The notes below the pieces were generated by a model that saw only the letters and a list, made by a program, of their open reading frames with translations, did no database searches and had not been told where the DNA came from. DNA of 64,000 nucleotides from Neurospora intermedia (taxonomy: Eukaryota; Ascomycota; Sordariomycetes; Sordariales; Sordariaceae), in NCBI GenBank assembly GCA_037102815.1, contig BTPP01000004.1, forward strand, positions 682,001-746,000, in the 5' to 3' direction. The translations under genes were made by a program, and so were the position numbers. Position 1 is the stretch's first letter, and every line of letters begins with the position of its first letter. This document shows, one piece after another, positions 34,901-49,779 of the stretch.

Positions 34901-37900
34901 TTAACGTCTTCCTTTTTTCTTCTTTATATTAACTATATATTATTAAATAGCCTTTCTACTAAATTTAAAAGTAAGGTTAATAATAGTAAATTCGTACTAT
35001 CGTTCTAATTTCGCTATTATTGCTGCTAAATAATAATTATAGTGCAATACCTATTCCCAATTTATTATATCCTCTAACTACTCCTCTCTATTAATAACTA
35101 TTAATTTTAAAATTTATAATAATAGTAACGGTTAAATCCCTAATTCTAAAGGGGGGCTAACTACTATCGCTAGTAATTTCTCCGTTAATACCTATATTTC
35201 GGCCTACCGAACCTTAACTATACTATTCTCTAATTTATTAGTAAATAACCAACCTCTAATTTATTATATTTAAATATAATTAGAGACCTAAATTATAATC
35301 CCCCGGACGAACCGGGCTTAGTCCGTCCGGACGAACCTTTCTTTAAAAACCCGGACCCTTTTATTAAAATAAAAGTCGAATAGCGGATAAAAAATTTCCG
35401 TTTCTAAATTTCGTACCGGTATAGCTTTATACACCCCGGTAATAATTTTTAAATATTTAATCTAATATTTCGCTAACCTAATTACTATCCCCCAAAATTT
35501 ACTATAAATTTTAATTAATTAATAGAATATTAAAGCTCTATATATAATAGTACTATAAATATATTTAATATATATTTCCCTTACCTGAATAAAGGAATAA
35601 CTTTATATTTTTACTATTAATTTTATAAATATATTTATCTATATTATTATTTTCTTTTTTACTATTTCCGTATAAACCCTATAATTAAACTTATAATCCA
35701 ACTAAACCCCTAGGAATCGTATTAATTCCGTCGGTTAAAATACTACTTCTTCGAATTAGAGAATTTCTATCCTTAGTACCCTCGTTCGTATAAAATATAT
35801 TAACTCCGTTTTAATTACTTCGAACTCTATACCTCTTACCCCTACCTATTCCGAATATACTTCCTATACTACTTACAACGTTTAGTAATTTTCTTTAATA
35901 GTATAGGTTACTATTATAATATTAGTATTATTAGCGAAACTAATTATAATTATGTTCGGGATTATTATTAACTTCCAATATAGTAGAATAATAAAAAGAA
36001 TAAATAAAATAGGGGAGAGGGGGGAACCTTATAATACTCTAATAATAATTACGTAAGGGCGGGAAATTTCGTTGTTAAAGAAGAGAAAACCTTTTCTTCT
36101 AATAATAAAGTTCGTTACTTACCGAATAATCTACATTAGAAATTATATTTCTTATAGGGTATATAAAAGCTATTTATAATTAACTTTATTGAACGCTCCT
36201 TTTAAATTTAAAAGTATAAGGGACGTTACAACCCTAAATTTCTAAATTATATATATTATATTAATAACTATCCGGACTATAAATTCTATTAAACGGCCTA
36301 CCTAATTACTTATTTAGCCCTCTAATAGGAGGTTGAACTCTTCGGCTACTTATATAGACCTCTTAACTATAAACGCTTTAAAAATTTTTCCTATATTATT
36401 AAATAGCGATATTAGCCTCTATACGCCCGCTAGCTTCTATTAAGTAGCACTCTTCCTAAGCTTCTTAAGGATAACTACTTTTATATCCTTAAACTACTAT
36501 AAGAAATATCCGAATTAGAAACTAACGGATATTAAATATACTATAGCTTACCGGAATAATTACCTATATATTTTTAAAAACCTATTTAAATATTAATTAA
36601 TCCTAAGGGCTTTATTAAATACTATCTAGGAAAGTATATTCTAAATATCCTCCTTATCGATTAATTTGCTAATAATTATTAGTTTAACGTTATTTAATAA
36701 TTTAATCTAGTCTAATAAATAATTTATTAAAACCTCTACCTTCGGGAAGAAGCGATTAGTAAAGATTTCGGCCTTACTACTATAATTTCTAATTTCTATT
36801 ACCCTTTTATAAATTTAAAGGGCTAATAATTTAAGTAGGTTTATTAATTTATAGCTTCGGGTATAAACCTACCGTTTTAAAGGCTAAAATCGATTTGGAT
36901 TCTTCGAAGCCTTAGTAACGCTATTATATTATATAGCCTATTAAACTTTCGTAATTATCCTCTTCTTTTTTATTATAACTTCGATAAAATCCTTCTAATT
37001 TAATACTATCCAATATTTAAATTACTCCTAATATATCCTTTATATTTCTTTTATTACCGTTTTATATTTTAATATTTACTAATTTACTTTCTTCCTTCGA
37101 CCTTTCTTCTAATATAGGACGAATTCCTCTACAATACTTATAAATTCTCTATCGAACTTACGAAAAGCGAATTCAAAATCCTCTACTATATTAATCCTTT
37201 CTAGGACCGATATTTATTTCTCCGCTACCTCCTTCACTTTTACTATATCTATAAGACTCCAACTATATCTTCCTTCCTCTTCTACTTTTTTATTTTTTCT
37301 TCTTATTTAAACCTAAATTTCCTAAAGGTAATAGTCCGAACCGGTTTATTCGTACCTCTATACTCCTTAATATTCAGCCTCAACCCCGGGTAATAATTAT
37401 ATATAATTAATTATTTTATCCCTCTCTCTTTATATTATATTCCCGAACTTTATCGGTTTATTGCAGGGGATAAATAGATTAAATCTCTAGCGTTATACTT
37501 ATATAAGGAGGCAAATAATTTTTAAATTAATCTTATTCTTTAAATCCCAATTAGAATAATAGAAATTATAATCCTTAACTACAATTAAGTTTCCTGTTAG
37601 GGGCCCGACTTCAAAAAATTTAAAGAGCGGCAATCCTTACTAATATTTTAATATTCCCTACGTAAAAATAGAAAAATAAATAGAAAAGATAGTCGTTAGG
37701 TCCTTTAAATTTTTAAATATTATTATAATCTAATCCTTTCCAATTTAAAAATCTAAGTCCTTTAAATTCTATTTCTTATTTATATATATTACTACCCTTC
37801 CCTTCTCTATATAATCGACCCCGAAATATCTCCCGTTTCTAAAATAATAAATATCCCTATTTAAATTTCTACCTAACTCTTAAATCGCTACAATATTATA

Positions 37901-39750
37901 AATCTCCTTTTATTCGAATAGAAACTTTCCTCTCTTATACAATTTCCCTATATTCTAATAGAGTATTTTTAATTAGACTATTAATTACCCTAAAATAGAA
38001 TTCCTTCTAATCCTTCTACGGAAGATAAAGGTATTACTTCCCTAAGGAGGGTTATAATTATATAAATACTATTACTACTATACAACCGACTCCTTCCTAT
38101 ATTCTAGGAGCGTATATAAATATCTATTAAACCCTAAGGGTTTAATAACTTCGGTTGGAAAAACGGGCCGATAATCTTCTTTAGCCGTCCCCTCTTTATA
38201 ACTCTTCTAATATATTTCTCTAAGGTAATAATAATATAAGAATTAAAAAGAACGTTTAGAAGGATGCCTTCGTCTATAATTTCTATCGTTAACTCTAATA
38301 CCTTTCCGGCCGGGTTCTTATAAGGGACGAACGCCCGCAACCTCTCGGTATATATAATAAATATTTTTATAATCGCCTTCCGGAGAATAGGGTACTCCTT
38401 ATAATTATACGTATAATAGCCCTTTTTCCTATATAATTTATAGTAGACAAATAATTTATTATTATTAAACGGGCAATTTACTTTACCGAAGCAATCTCTT
38501 TTATATTTAACTTTACTATAATAGGCGTAAATATTTTCTTAACGGTAGAATTTTACTATATATTTAATTCCCTAATATCTAAAGTATTATTAAACGTTAT
38601 TCGAAGTTTAGAACGGTTTGTATAAATATATACCGTTGTCCTAGAGAAAGAGGTTATTTTAAAGGAAGTATACTACCAACGCAATAGTAACTTCTATTAG
38701 AAACAAACCTCTATTCTCTCTATCCCTTCTCTTCTATAGTTGAACTCTAATAATAAATACCTCCGGGTTCTTCTCCTTTACTATATTTAATATAATTTCC
38801 GCCGTAATATAATTATCAATATTATTTTAAAGTACGCCCCGAACTAATATACTTATAATATTTATAATAATAAAAGTATTAAAGTTAAAAACTTCTTTAA
38901 CCTATACTTAATTATACTAATATTAATTACATATAAATTTATCAAATATAATTATATAATCTCCGGTCGTTAATATTCTAATAACTATTCGGACTACTAA
39001 ACTAATATTCTTCTTACCTAGGCATATAATTAAAATTGTCTTCGTATTTTCATTCAAACGGTTTACGAATTCGGCGGTAATTATTATTCCCTTAATAGTA
39101 AATTACCGCTCGAAATTAAAAGGAATAAACTTCTTAATAATAGTAGGTAATTATTAAAGGGTAATACTAATTTTATTCGGGCTAACTTTCGCTATAATAT
39201 CGGCCTAATATTTCAATACTTCCTAAGCGCCTTTCTTAATTTCCTTTAAAATATCCTTCTTTAAGTCGTCGAAATCCTTCTTAATAATAAATTAGTCGGT
39301 TCTAGCCTTACTAGCCTCGGGTCGTATAGACCTACTTTTTCTAATATATACTTTTGCGAATTTGAGAAATAACTTTTAAACCTAACGATAATCTTCGGTC
39401 GAAACGGTATTGTAGTCTACAAACTTATTCGTTCTAGCGATAAACTTCTTCAATATTTTATTGCCTTCTTCCGTTTTATCCGAAGTCTTCGCAATAAGTA
39501 CGGCTTTAGGATTATTACATACTGAGATCTCTACGAGCGGGTTATAAACGTTACTTTCGAGTCTACGAATACCGCTATCGATAACTATTAGTAACAACGA
39601 TACAACGCCGTCGCTACGTTCGTCGTAGGATATTGTGAGGGACGTAAACGACCCTCCTGAGTCGATTGCCGTTGTTAGTTTTCGTTTTGGAGCACTCCTC
39701 GACCAGAAATCGGCGTTTCCGGTTTCAAAGCAGTTTCTTAATCTTCGCTA
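34900..39750 (-). mobile_element. LINE (non-LTR retrotransposon, Tad1-like), RIP-dead
   Basis: Minus strand. RT core at about 36.06-35.89 kb: SPLSPILFILFI-like segment, then LYWKLIIIPNIIIISFANNT, where FANN (35927-35938) replaces the FADD catalytic box through RIP. Endonuclease-like text lies upstream near 37.5-37.3 kb (GTNKPVRTI in the SDHxPV position). An ORF1-like region occupies about 39.73-38.4 kb. It starts with a less-mutated basic stretch (SRSAPKRKLTTA) and ends in a decayed cysteine-knuckle series (RDCFGKVNCPFNN, then Cys replaced by Tyr). Exact ends and target duplication were not found. It lies between copia protease and copia integrase, so it inserted into the copia element. Confidence 0.65.
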
Positions 39751-39754
39751 TATT

Positions 39755-40665
39755 TATATTAGATAAATACTTTAATAGCTAGTAAAATCTAATTTATCTT
39801 TATACTCTATTCTATACCATAATTAAATATAGTTTAGGTTGATAGAAGGTTGGCCAGTATGGATAAATCGAATATAACGTTAGGGATACGAATCCTAATA
39901 TTAATACTTATTATTATTAATATTATTAACTCAACAGTACTAATATAGTAAGTATAAATCGTTGTACCGTTACTAATAGTATATTCTAATAAATAAGCGA
40001 GAAGGTAGAACTTAGTAAACTACTTTTAGTAATTGAAGATACATAAGCCACAACTAGAGTTATAAATAACCAAATTCTTAATTGGGTCTAAATCTTATAC
40101 CTTAAAAGCCTATGAATCTTTAGTACAGTCACGGTTTAAGTACTACAATTAATACAAATCTAAATAGTTTAAATAATTCAATTCAACGCTAAATACTCTA
40201 TAGATCGACTTCGCTATAGGCTCTAATAAAAACCCTAATTGCCACCAAGGGAGGCGAAGTTGAAATTAGTATTAAAATGAGTACCGTTAAACAATAAAGC
40301 CAATATAGCGGGGTTGACTAACGTAGTATTAGTATTACTTAACGTAGCCGTAGTACTAATATTATACTTACGAGCTTCTTCTTTATTAGGCCAAATATCG
40401 GGCGCTTTATCGGATTTACACCACTAATAAGTAGTAATCTTAGCTAAACAACAACGGCCACAAACGTAATAAATATAATTCTTCTAAATAGTATTATTAT
40501 AAGTAGAACAAATAAACTTATTCTTATTTCTCTTATTCTTAGACGAATCATTATTAGCATTATCACTATTACTATTACCGGACTTATTACCGTCTTTATT
40601 ATCCGCCTTATTATTAGTAGTCTTAACTTAAATAATCAAATTAATCTAACGGACTTCCGTATTAC
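39755..40665 (-). mobile_element. Ty1/copia element, 5' half (gag and protease)
   Basis: Minus strand, from an Asn/Asp/Lys-rich linker (about 40.65-40.52 kb) into a decayed zinc-knuckle region (YYVCGRCCLAKITTY then WCKSDKAPDIW). The copia protease region follows: the DSGAS site appears as YNSSCGLCIF, then LLEYTISNGTTIYTYYI and IRIPNVIFDLSILANLLST, matching the usual NVLYVP-LxxNLLS segment. The reading ends at about 39.76 kb, where LINE ORF1 begins, and the copia integrase resumes below 32.86 kb. No 5' LTR was recognised further right. Confidence 0.65.
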
Positions 40666-43300
40666 TAATAATAGAAGAGGTGGTCTACTCGTAAGTACTG
40701 TCTAAAAGGTCTTGTCGGACTGTACCCCACCCACCTCCGACCAGCCAAAGTATTCTTTCGAAAATTTCGCCAAGATTCCCCGCAAAATCTAGGCATTATA
40801 TTCTTTCGTAACCTAACATACGACGGCCCAGACTCACACCTATGTACAGCGTACTTTACAGCGCACTTTATAGCGCACTTTACAGGGCATTTAGCGGCAC
40901 GGTCGCATATTGTACTCAATTGAGCGACTCAATTAAGCGACCAGTTAATCCATATTAATCTATACATCTATAATCTAATTAATTTTTATTATATAATCGA
41001 GTACTCTAATTACTAGCGAGTCTCCCTTACTATTTTTGTATATTAATAGCTGGAGTATTAATTAGTATACCTCCTCTCTTTGTAGCGTTAATAGTATAGC
41101 CTCCTCTACCCCGTATAGAACTGTCTCCTTTCCCTCCTCTTTGTGTACTACTACGAGCGCGACTTTATCCTCTACCCTATATATTAATTTAAAATTGGCG
41201 GCGGTCGGCCTTATTCTCTACCTTTAAATTAACCCCCTCTTAACTAAACGCTACTTACTATATATTTGGCCGTACTCGTATTAATGCCGTAGGATTATAA
41301 TTGCGGAATGGTTTCAATACCGGGCGTCGGCCGCGGGTATAAGGGGTTTGTAATACTTATATACGCGCTAGCGCCGTCGATAGAGGAGGTTGTATAGTAA
41401 TAGGTATAGTAGATCGGAGAATTCGAGGATTAGGTATAAATAGTATATTAATACGAGGGCGGCCTTTCTAATATTTAATACGGTTAAAGTCGTAGTATTA
41501 TAAATATTAATCATCCTTGATAAGGCTCCTCTCTAGCTATTAATATAAGTGAAAATCTTCTTTATTTAGAATTAGAGGGCTAGTATAGTTAAAAAGTCGT
41601 TTTAAAAGTATATAAGAATAGGGTATACTATATTACTAAGTAAAAGAGTATATATAAAATAGTAAATCGTTGGGGTGGGGGTTGCGGTTGGTTGGTATTA
41701 CTCCTAAAACGATACAATATTCATTTAAGATTATATTTAGAATTTTTTAATAAACGTTATAAAGCGCTATATCTATTTAATATTTATTTATAAATTTACA
41801 TTTGAGGTAGGCTCTCTAATCTTATAGTGATTTTATAATTAAGGTTTCTATAGCTTTGATTATTTCGAAATATTGGGCAATAATATAGTTAATAAGGTTA
41901 TTACTTATATTGGAGGGATAATTAGTATATAGGGTTTAGTATAGGAGGTAGTATAATATATATATTTGGGGATTATTACTTACTTGTAACGATAAATCCT
42001 TTTAGGTAGCGGTTAACTAATTTAATTAGCGATATAGTCCTAATACTAAAATTAAACTATTTATTAGTATAATACGTTAATTAATTTTCCTTTATTAGTA
42101 TTAGAATATGCTTAATATAATAGAGTATTTCGTTTTATTATATAAAGAAGTTCGTAAGTCTTTTATAAGTAGTATAAAAGTCGTTAATTGTAGTAGCGTA
42201 AATAATATATACCTAAAGATCATACAATCCCTACTTTGAATATTCTATAAGAGGCGGAGCGGGACTAATATAATTATTACTATTAGTAATACAATTTAGG
42301 CGTTTAATCATAGTATAGCTTAGGGGGTTAATTTTATTTTTATTAATATTAATATTATGATTCTAGGAGGGCCGGTTCTGCCCGGCCTTTTGTACCTATT
42401 AATTAGCGGTAATTATTCGGGTAATAGCGGCGGTAATTATCTTACTCTATTTTTCTCTAACTTTTTTAACAAAGTTTTTATTAATGTAAAATATATAGAA
42501 TTAGGACTTTACTTAGGGATAAACCTGTTTAATAGAAGTTTATATTGTAGTATTGAAGTCGGTAATAGTAATAAGAGGGGGGCTAGCGCTAATGTATTGA
42601 CAATAAGTATTAATTTATATTATTAGTTATTCGAATCCCTTTTGTATTTCGGTATTAATAAGGCTAAAAGCGTAATTAAAAGTATGGTTAAAACTATTCT
42701 TACTAATAATTTGAAAGAAGAAGAGTCCTTTATTATTAGTCTTATATATATTATTATATATCTAAACTTGGGGGTTGAGTTTTTATTGCTCCTTATACTA
42801 TAGATGAGTTTAAAAAAGACTATATAGTTTAGTATATTTATTATCAACCTATTTAACGGTATATTAAACGCTCCATTTATCGAATTTCTTAAGGGTCACT
42901 TGAAAGGAATTATAATTAGTAGTCGCCTTCTTCTTTAAGAGTAACCCTCCGCGCACCCACCCTATTCCCTACATACACCCAAAAACCCAAAAGAGTGTGC
43001 CTAGATAGCCGATGATACTTGATATTGTAAATCTCGTTTTTACCCGCAAAATTTCGTCTTTTCAATGTACGCAACATCGCTATACTTTAGTCATTTCTTC
43101 TCCCCTTTTTTTCGTACGGCCAACTGTATCTACTTTATACTACCAATTATCGTACGTTGCAACGTATTACTAGTATATAATAATATAATCATATAATACT
43201 CATCATATATATAATTTTACTCAAATTAATTGCCTTTGTTCGTTTGCAAATATAATTGATTGTATATAATTATTAATAATCGATAGATATCGTTTCTAAT
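40666..43300. other. Mixed RIPped and less-mutated DNA, no identified gene
   Basis: Less-mutated islands at 40.68-40.95 kb (with repeated GCGTACTTTACAGCGCACTTTA-type 13-base units) and 42.94-43.16 kb (CCCTCCGCGCACCCACCC) contrast with AT-rich DNA between them. A plus-strand frame at 42357-42626 (89 codons) and minus-strand text at 41.3-41.0 kb look protein-like but are not recognised. The 42.94-43.16 kb island may be the terminal part of the MULE that starts just after it. Confidence 0.35.
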
Positions 43301-43309
43301 TTCCTAGAA

Positions 43310-44298
43310 TGCCTCCTCCTCGGTACAACCTTACCATCGTTACAATTCGACTTTATTATTTACTTTTATAAGTAATTATACCTCTTTCGATAGTAATATT
43401 AAATAGACTATCCCTCTTAACGACGGCGCTTTTATTCTATTACTAGCTAATTTAAACTCTACGATAAATGAAGTTATTGAGATGTATCGTCGGTATAGAT
43501 TTAGGTTATTTATACTTCGTACTAACTACTTTAAAAAGGGACTATATACTAGTAAACTCTATTATAAAGTCTTTTAATACAACTACGCCCAACCTATACC
43601 CTATCTAGATACTAATCCTTATAAGAAATAACGTATAATTATTCGAAAGATTACTAATAAATATCCCTTTTGTATTATTATATAATATTTAAAGAAGTAT
43701 AGTTACAAATATAATATTAGGGTACTCGATTGTATATATAAAGGCTACCCTCTATTACGAGACTCATTAAGCTACTTAATTTTTGAATAATAGTTTTTAA
43801 ATATTAATAGTTATATAAATATTACAAATCTACTTCGCTAACGGGAATTAACTATATGTATTATATATATAACGGTTAAAGAGCGAAACCTACTATTTAC
43901 GTATAAAGACTTTGAGAATATACGATAAAGGATTCGCTAATATAATAACGGGGGGTATATTAATATATAGGTATTCGTACGTACTTTCGAGAGTAATAGG
44001 CTTATTGTACTCCAATACTACTTTTTTAATTACTATAAGGATAACGAAGGTTAATAAGAGGAGGAACTAAGTATATTACGGTACGGTCTTTAGTATTTAA
44101 AGAAGTAAGAAAAAATATAGAAGCGACATTTATATACTTTACTACTTAATACTACGTATAAAACGAACCGTTACTATATACTAATTGTATAAAGTATTAT
44201 AATTACCCTTAAAAAGTTATTCATACTAGTCTTTCAAATAATTATTAATAATAAGAAGGACGAAGGATTTGGCTAGCTTATTAATAATATTAGGAAGA
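43310..44298 (+). pseudogene. MULE transposase, 5' part (interrupted by gypsy element)
   Basis: Plus strand. An ATG near 43310 opens MPPPRYNLTIVTIRLYYLLL. A FAR1/WRKY-GCM-like DNA-binding region follows (QPIPYLDTNPYKK, NKYPFCIII, LDCIYKGYPLLRDS). The first catalytic motif appears as LLNTTYKTNRYYI (Asp to Asn), and the frame runs through ILVFQIIINNKKDEGFG into LINNIRKT at 44298. The same frame resumes at 54722 after the gypsy element and one copy of its target duplication. It shows many RIP stops. Mutator-like transposases use a DDE RNase H-fold catalytic core; this copy is dead twice over. Confidence 0.7.
44294..44298. repeat. 5-bp target site duplication (left), GAAGA
   Basis: GAAGA immediately before the left LTR, repeated exactly after the right LTR at 54717-54721. 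A 5-bp duplication is normal for Ty3/gypsy integrases. Confidence 0.9.
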
Positions 44299-44639
44299 TG
44301 TTAGGAGGCTAAGAGCCTATATATAGAAGCACTCCAACGGCTGCTACTCCGCTCCATCGGCCGAAGCGGTGGACTAATAATAGCAGCGCCTATATTGGGT
44401 CAGGCTCGCGGGAAGGATAATTCGGCACTGTATTGGGGCGCTAGATTAGTATAGGACTCTACAATACTTATTAACGGATGAATGGAATTTATATTAAGTA
44501 TAAAAAAGGTTTAACGAAGCGTAATTTATTATAGTCCGTAGCTATTAATATATTTTTAAATTAACCCCTAACTTACCGTCCCCTACGTATAGCTACAACT
44601 ATAGTCACTTCAGCCTACTTTTCGCCTACGTTTTTAATA
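44299..44639 (+). repeat. 5' LTR of gypsy element
   Basis: Begins TGTTAGGAGGCTAAGAGCC and ends near TTTTTAATA. It aligns without length change to 54376-54716, differing mainly by C/T and G/A changes of RIP type. Confidence 0.92.
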
Positions 44640-47600
44640 AATTAATAGCTCTTCCTCCGGGAATTGAGCCGGTACTATTGAAATATATATATATAGCGGC
44701 CGGTTTATTTCTCGTACTGCCGAGGCTACTCTTCGTTCCTTTCGTATTATTACCCTTATAATTACTATAATTAAAACGATTTAACCCCCTCTACCTTTAT
44801 TATAATAACGCTAGCCTATTATAGAATCCGTTAAAGAAGATAGTAATAAAGACTACCCCCCTACGCTACTCCGGGCTCCCTATTTATATACCTAAACCTC
44901 GGAAATTAACAAACTTGTACGTAAATAATAATTATTCGAATTTCGGTTTACTATAATTAAACTCCTCCTTAATTATCTCCCTTTGTATATATACTAATAG
45001 GAGTAATTTGCTTTTATAAGCCTCGCTAAATAAAATTTAATAGGAAATTACCCCCCTATCCCTACTGGGTTTTATTATTAGAATTACCTCTTTTATAATT
45101 AAATTTATATTTCTACTATATTTCCCCTTACTACTCCTTCGTTAGCGGCCGTCGCTATAATTACTCCCTTACTAACTATAGCTATACCGGCCTATACTAA
45201 ATATTATTTTAAATATAATATTACTAAATTCACCGGCGAAAGTTTCTTATAGCTACGGAACTACCTTTATAATATTGATACGTACTTTCAAAAATACCCC
45301 CGTACTTCCCTCTCGTTCGCTATCAATTATATTAAAGGTAATTCTAAGAATATATAAATTAAATATATATTAATTCTCTATAGTAAACCTAGGTATAATA
45401 CTATTCGTAATACGCTTATATAGAGCAACTTCCGTACTTTCTTAGAGATTAAATATAATAGTAATATCCAAACTATTAAACGATCCGCTCTCAATAGATT
45501 CGAATATATATAATAAAGTACTTCGGAAATTATTTATAACTTCTATAACTATTATTTTATTAAAAAACTTAATTTATTATATAATTAACCGGAATATATT
45601 CGGGTCGTTACTTAGGCTAACTAATTATACCCCCTTTTTTAATAAGGCGTTTTCTTAATAATTAATATTAATATAATAAATAAAGTAATAGCGTATACGG
45701 AACGGTTAAAAGGCTTAGAAAATATTAAATTATTTATATTATATTACTAAAACTAAATATCTTTAGGGTATACTCCGCCGTCTTCTTTATTTTTATACCC
45801 TCTTACCTCCTCTTTGAATATCCCTTTTTAATTGTCCTATAGTATTAACCCCCCCGATTTCCTCTATTGCCCTCCTATAATTTTTTAAATAAATTCCAAT
45901 TTTATTTATTCCCTTTATCGCTAGAAAGGTTATATATATAACTATTATATTTAATCGAAACTACTAAATACTTACTATAAGTATAGTATAACGGGTTATT
46001 TTATAATAATATATTTAAATCAAACGTATTACAATTATAGCTAGGTTGGTTATTTAATATAAAATTGCCCTATCCCTACAAATACCCCTTTATATAGAAC
46101 GAACGCTAAACTGATTGTAATTAGAGCAATAGTTATAACCGCTTAAAATAATGTAAGTAGATTATAATTATACTTAGAGATAAGATTATTAGTAAAGATT
46201 TATAGAAATTAATAGAGTATATAAGGGTTAATAAATTTAAGCGTAGAGTTAAACCTAATTGGCAAATATTTATTCCTATCGAACGCAAAAGTTAATTTAA
46301 TACCCTATTATTTTATTAATTTCTCCCTTCAACCTATTCCTATATATAATATAATTACCTATCTTATTAAAATATATAACTCCTATAGTATTAAATAGAC
46401 GAAGCAAATTACTTTTACTATAATTAAATCCCCGGCTATAGAAATTATTTTCGGTTACCTTTAATTTTATGAGTAGAACCCTAATATTAATTAGTAGCGA
46501 TAGTCGTTTTAATTTCGTATTAAAACCGGCGATCTTATATTAAGTATAATATTAGTAAAGGAGGTATATAATACTATAACTACTATCCTAGTAGGGCTAT
46601 AATAGGATTTAATTCTACTATTAGACCCTTAGGAAATAGTAAGGGTAGAGAAAGGTTTCTACCTTCCTACGTATATAAATATTCCGTTCGAAATCCCCTC
46701 TTCTTTAGTATTAGAATTCGCAACCCTACTTATTATACTAAAATCGGCCGAAACGCCTCCAGTCCCTACTTCCTTAGTAAAAGTCTTTCGGGTAGTATTT
46801 AATAGTATTTACCCTATTCTAGTACCCCCTATAGAACTAGTACTACTATAACCTTTAGAATTATTAAAGGAAATAAAAGGCGAGCCTACTATCCCTAAAT
46901 TAATTATTCCGCCGGAGTATAAAGAATTTTAATTAGTATTCGAAGCTTCGGCTATACCCCTACCTTAATATAACCGGCTAGAGTATTATATTAATTTAAT
47001 TAAAGGGGAATTAGTACTTTAAGGACCGATTTATATATTAAATATTAAAAAATTAAAAGTATTATATAAATAATTAGCGGAAGCACTTGAGAAAAGATAG
47101 ATTAGTCTTTCTATTAATTTAACGGGCGCCCTTATTATTTTTATTCTAAAGAAGGGTAGAAAATTAAAATTCTATATTAATTTTAAGGTATTAAATAAGA
47201 TTATAAAGAAGAATTGGATAACGTTACCCCTTATTTAAAAGATTCTAAATTGGTTATTATCGGCTAAAGTTTTTACTAAATTAGATTTAAAGGATATATA
47301 TTATGAGATTCGGATTCGAGAAGGAAATAAAGAGAAGACGGCGTTTCGTATAAAATATAGGTACTACGAATTTTTAATTATATTAATAGGGTTAGCGAAC
47401 GCGCCGGCGATATTTTAAATATATATTGATAATATATTAATAAGGCTAATAAATATAATATATATTATTTACTTTAATAATATCCTAATTTATAGTAAGA
47501 ATAAAGAAGATTATATTAATTATATTAAAAAAGTCCTTTAACGGCTATAAAATCGGAATTTCTACGTGAACTTAAATAAGTACGAATTTTATATAAAGTA

Positions 47601-49779
47601 AATATTATTTCTAAGGTATATTATTTCCCCGGAGGGTATATCGATAAATTTAAAGAGGGTTATAGTAATTATAAAATAGAAGGTTCCGGCGAACGTTTAT
47701 AAAATTTAAATCTTCCTAAGATTTATAAAATTCTATTAGCGCTTTATAATATTATATTCTAAAGTAACTATACCCTTAACGGAATTATTAAAGGGCAATA
47801 AACGAAGGCCGTTCGAATTTACAAAGGAAGTAGGGGAAACGTTCGCAGAATTTAAAAAACTATTCTAAAAAATTCTTATATTATACTACTTTAATCTAAT
47901 ATTATAAATCTAGATAGAAATAGACGTATTGGACTTTATAATCGGGGCGGTTCTTATATAATTATATAGTAATAAGTAGTACCCGGTAACTTTCTTTTCG
48001 AAGAAAAAGTCGCTAGAAGAAATAAGGTATAGGATTAGGAATAGAAAATTATTAATAGTCGTAAGAATATTAAAAGTATAGAAATAATATTTATTATATA
48101 TAAATAAACCGTTCTTAATAATTATAAATTATTTAAATTTCTAATATTTTTAAAATAAAGAGCGGACTAATATATAGTAGAATTGGTAAGTATTAGAATT
48201 AGTAGCGTATAACTTCGGGATTAAATATTGTCCGGGAAAATTAAATCTAGCGGATAGGCTATTAAAGAAATTATAATTGTAAGGGGAAGAACCGGAAATA
48301 AGGGGCGATTACCTACTAATAAAGGTTATTAAAGGGAATAAGGAGAAGGGTTGGGTAATAAAGGAAAATTAAGTATTAAAAATATTAGTAAAATAAATAA
48401 TTTTAATTAGAAAAGAGGTTTAAAGGACGGCGGTAGAAGAGAAGGAATAGCGATAGGATATAGGCGAAATAGAAGAAGGTTGAACGTTAGAGAATAAAGG
48501 AATCGAATTATAGAAAGAAAGGCGGAATTCGAAGGAAGAAGGCAAATTAAATAGGGAAGGAAGAAAGCGAAAGGAGGTCGAAGGGAATAGCGGAGAGGAT
48601 AGAATAGTAAGGAAGAAAGTAAAATTTATAAATAAGGCTGCTATTAAATTAGAAAGGGAGGACGAAAGTATTATAGTAGAAAATATAAGCGGGTATATAG
48701 TAATAGTAAGGGTGCGGAAAGACGAAGAGTAATTACTACTATTAGGATAATAATTATTAGAGGTATAGAAGGAAGATTTATTTATTATTAAAGAAGTATA
48801 GAAGAACGGCGAAGGGAGGAGACGGGCGAAGAATTAGAAGATAGGGGAAGATAGAACTCTATAGTATTAATATTAGGTCTACGTTCTAGAATATATATAG
48901 GCCGAACTATTCTATACCTACTATAATATAGCGATAGCCGGATACCCGAGTTAGAAGAAAATATCAAAATATATTAATTAATTCTATTACTAATTTACTA
49001 TTTTAATTAATATTAAATTACATATCTACGAATATCCAATATATTAGAAGGCTAAGCCCTACAATTATCGATTATATAGGCTATTAAGGTTATTACTTAT
49101 CCCTACTATCCCCTAATAAAATATTTTGTACGACTTTATTACTAGATTACTAAAATTATTCGACCCTATATATAATTGGACCTATAATATAATTTTTATT
49201 ATTATTAACCGCTTTACTAAATATACTTTATATATCCCTATATAAAAGACAATTAATACCCGGCAATTTATATTCCTTTTCTAGCAAAATATCTTTTAAT
49301 AATTTAACCTCCCGGATTCTATTATATTGGATAGAGGTAACCTTTTTAGAAACTAATTTTAAAAAATTTACTACGAATTTTTAGATATCTATAAACGCTT
49401 TAGTACGGCCTAGTACCCCTAGACGGACAAATAAATAGAGAGGTAGAATTAGAATTTAAAATTATACTTTTAGATCTTTTATAATATAGAGTAGGTTAAT
49501 TAGGCCGAAAAGATTATATTTATATAGTAGATGTACTATAACTATTTCTATACTATTATTAAAAAATCCCCTTCAAAACTACTCTTCGGATATTATTCTT
49601 AGGGAATAATAGATTTAAAGCGAAGGCGAAGGATAGTCCTTCCTATAATAATTACCGACCGGATTGATAAATTACTTTATAGATAATTAGAAATTATAAT
49701 AATTTTAGAGGTTATTAATTAAGAGTACGCAAAATAGTATAATAAAATTCGGAAGTTAAAGGAGTTTAACGTTAGGAAC

